A stretch of 64,000 nt of DNA from Rhodopseudomonas sp. (GTDB lineage Bacteria > Pseudomonadota > Alphaproteobacteria > Rhizobiales > Xanthobacteraceae): NCBI GenBank assembly GCA_016124795.1, contig WGNB01000003.1, positions 1 through 64,000 of the forward strand. The letters run 5' to 3'. This document shows, piece after piece, positions 61,193 through 64,000 of the stretch (positions are counted from its first letter, which is position 1; each line of letters begins with the position of its first letter). Made by a program: the position numbers and the translations under genes. A model generated the notes under the pieces. That model saw only the letters and a list, made by a program, of their open reading frames with translations, searched no databases and was not told the DNA's origin.

Positions 61193-62128
61193 ATGCAAAC
61201 CGCGGTCCAGCACCCCACCCCGACCCTGCCGCCGTTGAAGCTTCTGGTCGAGAGGCGGTTTCCGCTTGAAATGAAAATCACCCTGCCGGAGATCCGCGCG
61301 CTCTATGACGACGGCAAGGCGGGACGCTGGAATCCGCACAAGGACATCGACTGGGCGGCGCTGAAGCCGGAAGCCTACGATGCCGCGCAACTCGCCGCCG
61401 CGCGCCGGACCTGGAGCCGGCGCGCCTGGATCGCGGCCACCGGCCTGACCGAGACGCCGGCCTTGCTGATGCGCTTCTGCATGGAGATCGATCGTGAGAT
61501 CGATTCCAAATTCTATCTCACGGTCCGCAACACCGAAGAAGCCTGGCATGTCGAATGCTGCGCCAAGCTCGCGGACCTCTTCGGCGGCCGGATCGCGGCG
61601 CCAGTCGACCGCGGCTATGAGGCCGCCTTCAACCGCCATCTGCACCGGCGGGTGATGGATGCAACCCAGAACCTCGACAGCTATGTCGCCTGCTTCGCTG
61701 CCTTCGAAGACGGCCTGGAGCTGGAACTACTCCGCACCTGGCGCGCCCTCACCACTAATGTCACCGTCAACGCCGTGCTCGACCATCTGATCGCCGACAA
61801 GGAGCGTCACGCTGCCTTCGGCTGGCTCTATCTCGCCGCCCGGGCGCCGCAGTGGACGGCCCGCGAACGCAGCCTGATCGCCGAAGAACTGGCGTCTTAT
61901 ATCCGCGACACCGAACTCAAGGGCTATCATTGCCCCTGGCTGGCGCCGGAACACGCCGCCGCCGAAGCCGAGGCCGACACTATCACCGCCACCGCCGGGC
62001 TCGGCGCCGCCAGCCGTACCGCGGAAGAAGACACGCTGGTCGCCTATGTCGCCAATGCGCGTCAGAAGCTTGCCGAGTTCGGCGTCGTGCTGCCGATGTT
62101 CGACTCCAACCGGATGCGGAGCTTCTGA
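61193..62128 (+). CDS. Ferritin-like protein, paralog 2 with altered second E-x-x-H
   Basis: A 311-residue paralog of the preceding protein, its ATG 1 nt after that stop. The first motif is kept (E116-A-W-H119) and so is E87. In the second, D202-K203-E204-R205-H206 aligns with D-E-S-R-H of paralog 1, putting Lys at the Glu ligand position; the nucleotides (GAC AAG GAG CGT CAC) leave no doubt. The fourth-helix acidic region also differs (F-E-D-G-L-E-L-E-L). The protein may therefore bind metal differently or serve as a non-catalytic partner, as the beta subunits of bacterial multicomponent monooxygenases do. Shared W-S-R-R-A-W and A-F-G-W confirm common descent. Confidence 0.78.
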   Translation: MQTAVQHPTPTLPPLKLLVERRFPLEMKITLPEIRALYDDGKAGRWNPHKDIDWAALKPEAYDAAQLAAARRTWSRRAWIAATGLTETPALLMRFCMEIDREIDSKFYLTVRNTEEAWHVECCAKLADLFGGRIAAPVDRGYEAAFNRHLHRRVMDATQNLDSYVACFAAFEDGLELELLRTWRALTTNVTVNAVLDHLIADKERHAAFGWLYLAARAPQWTARERSLIAEELASYIRDTELKGYHCPWLAPEHAAAEAEADTITATAGLGAASRTAEEDTLVAYVANARQKLAEFGVVLPMFDSNRMRSF

Positions 62129-62133
62129 ACCTC

Positions 62134-63015
62134 ATGCACGCCGGTTCCGCCATCCTGCAATTGCTCGTCGCCGGTATCGGCACCGGCAGCATCTACGCCC
62201 TGATCGCGCTCGGCTTCAACGTCGTGTTCAAAAGCACCGGCGCGATGAACTTCGCGCAAGGCGAATGGGTGGTGATGGGCGGCATGATCTCCGCCTTACT
62301 GTTCGCCTCGACCCACAATATCGGACTGGCCTGCATCGCGGCGGTCGTCATCGTCAGCGTCATCGGCATTCTATCGGAACGCCTCGTGGTCTGGCCGCTG
62401 CGCCGGCCCAATGCCCTCCTGATCACGCTCGTCAGCATCGGCCTGGCGATATGCTCGCGCAGTCTGGTGATGATGATCCTCGGCAAGAAGCCGGTCGGCT
62501 ACCCCGGCTTCTCCGAAGCCTCGACCTTGTTCGTCGGCGGCATCGCCATTCAGACCCAGACTCTCTGGATCGTCGGCCTGACCCTGGTCTTCCTGCTCGC
62601 CATGCATCTCTTCTTCGAGCATACCATTATGGGCAAGGCGCTGCGCGCGGCGGCCGCCGACCGCGACGCCGCCGCGATCGTGGGCGTCCGGGTCGAGACC
62701 ACCGTCATGCTGTCCTTCGCCATCGCCGCCTTCGGCGGCGCGCTCGCCGGCGCATTAATCACGCCCTTGACGCTATCGTCCTACGATCAAGGCGCGCTGT
62801 TCGGCTTCAAGGGCTTCAGCGCGGCGATGCTCGGCGGCATCGGCAGCCTGCCCGGCGCCATCGTTGGCGGTCTGGCGCTCGGCCTGCTCGAAGCTTTCGG
62901 CAGTTTCTATATTTCGTCGGATTTCAAGGACGCTATCGCGTTTGCTGTACTGCTCGCCATCCTGTTCGCGCGGCCCGCGGGGCTGCTCGGACGGGCCGAC
63001 GTGGTCAAGGTCTGA
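62134..63015 (+). CDS. Branched-chain-type ABC transporter permease, LivH-like
   Basis: A 293-residue permease started at ATG 62134, 5 nt after the diiron gene; the longer open frame upstream is a shadow. G-T-G-S-I-Y-A-L-I-A-L-G-F-N-V-V-F-K-S is the LivH start, then M-N-F-A-Q-G-E-W-V. The coupling loop R-A-A-A-A-D-R-D-A-A-A-I-V-G and GGIGSLPGAIVGG follow. About eight hydrophobic segments. Confidence 0.92.
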   Translation: MHAGSAILQLLVAGIGTGSIYALIALGFNVVFKSTGAMNFAQGEWVVMGGMISALLFASTHNIGLACIAAVVIVSVIGILSERLVVWPLRRPNALLITLVSIGLAICSRSLVMMILGKKPVGYPGFSEASTLFVGGIAIQTQTLWIVGLTLVFLLAMHLFFEHTIMGKALRAAAADRDAAAIVGVRVETTVMLSFAIAAFGGALAGALITPLTLSSYDQGALFGFKGFSAAMLGGIGSLPGAIVGGLALGLLEAFGSFYISSDFKDAIAFAVLLAILFARPAGLLGRADVVKV

Positions 63016-63019
63016 CGGC

Positions 63020-64000
63020 ATGACCATGGCCCCCGCCAAAGCCGCTCCGCCACCGGTATCGACCAGCCCGTCGCAGATTGTCGGCGCGCCATCCGCTACA
63101 TCGCCCGCCAGCCATCCCGTCCGACGCCGTGGCGTGTCCGACCGCATGCGGCTGCTGCTGCTGTGGCTGCTGATGCTGCTCGTGCCCTATGTTGCACCGA
63201 ATTCCTACGTCATTTCGCTCGGCAACCTGTTCCTGATCAATGTCATCCTGATCGCCAGCCTCAACCTGCTGATGGGCTATGGCGGGCAGATTTCGCTCGG
63301 CCACGCCGGCTTCTTCGGCTTCGGCGCTTATGTCAGCGGCATCCTCGACGTCAAACTGGGCATCATGCCGTGGATCGGGCTGCCGACCGCGGCGGTGCTG
63401 ACCGGCCTGTCGGCACTGATCATCGGCATCCCGGCGCTGCGGCTGCGGGGCCATTACCTGTCGATGGCGACGCTCGGCTGGAACGCGATCCTGCTGGTGA
63501 TGTTCAATCGCCTGATCGACCTTACCGGAGGTCCGAACGGCCTGCTCGGCGTGCATCCGTTTTCCATCGGCAGCTTGGCGCTCGACACCGATATACGCCA
63601 ATTCCCGCTGGTGTGGCTGGTGTCGCTGCTGGTGATGATCGCCATTCTGCATCTGCTGCAATCCCGAGTCGGACGCGCGCTGCGCGCCGTCGCCACCAAC
63701 GAAATCGGCGCCGATGCCGTCGGCATCGACAGCTTTCGCACCAAATTGCTGTTCTTCGTGCTGACCGCCGGCATGGCCGGCATTGCCGGCAGCCTCTACG
63801 TCCACGTCAACCAATACGCCTCGCCGGAAACGTTCGGCGTCAACGGCTCGATCCTGCTGGTGGTCATGGTCGCGCTCGGCGGCAGCGGCACTTATTGGGG
63901 CCCGGTGATCGGCGCGCTGATCTATACCGCAGTGCCGCAACTATTGCTCGACTATGAAGACGCCGAACTGATGCTGTTCGGCCTCGGCATGCTGATCGTG
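63020..64000 (+). CDS. Branched-chain-type ABC transporter permease, LivM-like (cut by window end)
   Basis: An open frame runs from ATG 63020 to the last base without a stop (327 codons seen). The first ~40 residues are a Pro/Ser/Ala-rich cytoplasmic tail, longer than usual. After this come L-N-L-L-M-G-Y-G-G-Q-I-S-L-G-H-A-G-F-F-G-F-G-A-Y, A-L-R-L-R-G-H-Y-L-S-M-A-T-L-G, R-A-V-A-T-N-E-I-G-A-D-A-V-G-I-D, and GGSGTYWGPVIGA, all LivM marks. The ATPase genes (LivG/LivF type) are expected just beyond the window. Confidence 0.9.
   Translation, partial: MTMAPAKAAPPPVSTSPSQIVGAPSATSPASHPVRRRGVSDRMRLLLLWLLMLLVPYVAPNSYVISLGNLFLINVILIASLNLLMGYGGQISLGHAGFFGFGAYVSGILDVKLGIMPWIGLPTAAVLTGLSALIIGIPALRLRGHYLSMATLGWNAILLVMFNRLIDLTGGPNGLLGVHPFSIGSLALDTDIRQFPLVWLVSLLVMIAILHLLQSRVGRALRAVATNEIGADAVGIDSFRTKLLFFVLTAGMAGIAGSLYVHVNQYASPETFGVNGSILLVVMVALGGSGTYWGPVIGALIYTAVPQLLLDYEDAELMLFGLGMLIV

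Overview
The window reads as a piece of chromosome from a high-GC alphaproteobacterium of the Hyphomicrobiales, most like the Bradyrhizobium/Rhodopseudomonas/Xanthobacteraceae group. The grounds are the strong GC bias at third codon positions, the alphaproteobacterial block of PleC/DivJ-type kinase - DUF1289 - TIGR02281 protease, solo TctC (Bug) binding proteins, and dispersed palindromic repeats of the kind common in those genomes. I see no tRNA, rRNA, CRISPR array, transposase or phage gene. About 60 protein genes are densely packed. Most encode uptake systems with catabolic enzymes and a local regulator each.

Layout. 1-728: no convincing gene, a good minus-strand promoter and palindromic repeats. 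729-7408: metallo-hydrolase, GST, membrane histidine kinase, DUF1289, aspartic protease, chemoreceptor. 7417-12488: solo TctC protein, second metallo-hydrolase, divergent LysR, TSUP exporter, dusA. 12706-23580 (minus): one long operon, GntR - LivK - LivH - LivM - LivG - LivF - isocitrate-lyase-type lyase - HyuB - HyuA - isochorismatase-fold hydrolase. Diverging from it is a leuC-leuD pair; a maleate-isomerase-like protein follows. 26790-31708: nitrate/taurine-type ABC transporter, FAD monooxygenase and a second GntR. 31760-37536: LysR and a Pot-type ABC transporter feeding a fused UraD-UraH enzyme. 37819-45786: a complete RpoE-ChrR (ECF11) singlet-oxygen-type regulon with lipid-modifying enzymes. 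45862-49406: sulfatase/phosphonate hydrolase, IclR regulator and solo TctC protein. 49710-57726: TRAP transporter, LysR, then VOC protein, FAD hydroxylase, GST and SnoaL-like protein. 58142-64000: GntR - LivK-type protein - two paralogous ferritin-like diiron proteins - LivH - LivM (cut by the window end).

Regulatory logic visible in the DNA. Three sigma-E promoters of the form TGATCC-N18-TA lie before rpoE, before the divergent oxidoreductase operon and before the DUF2177 gene. Three related palindromes (GT..-N8-ATAC) lie in the three divergent intergenic regions flanking the two GntR clusters. Two near-identical 15-bp palindromes (TTCCACT-S-AGTGAAA) flank the IclR cluster. These tie neighbouring operons into small regulons.

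Most novel to my eye: the operon at the right edge, in which a diiron protein with a full apparent ligand set is paired with a paralog whose second E-x-x-H motif is broken (Lys for Glu), inside a branched-chain-type ABC transporter operon; and the GntR-linked hydantoinase/lyase/hydratase/isomerase set, which looks like an uncharacterised route from a cyclic amide or imide to a C4-C6 dicarboxylate.
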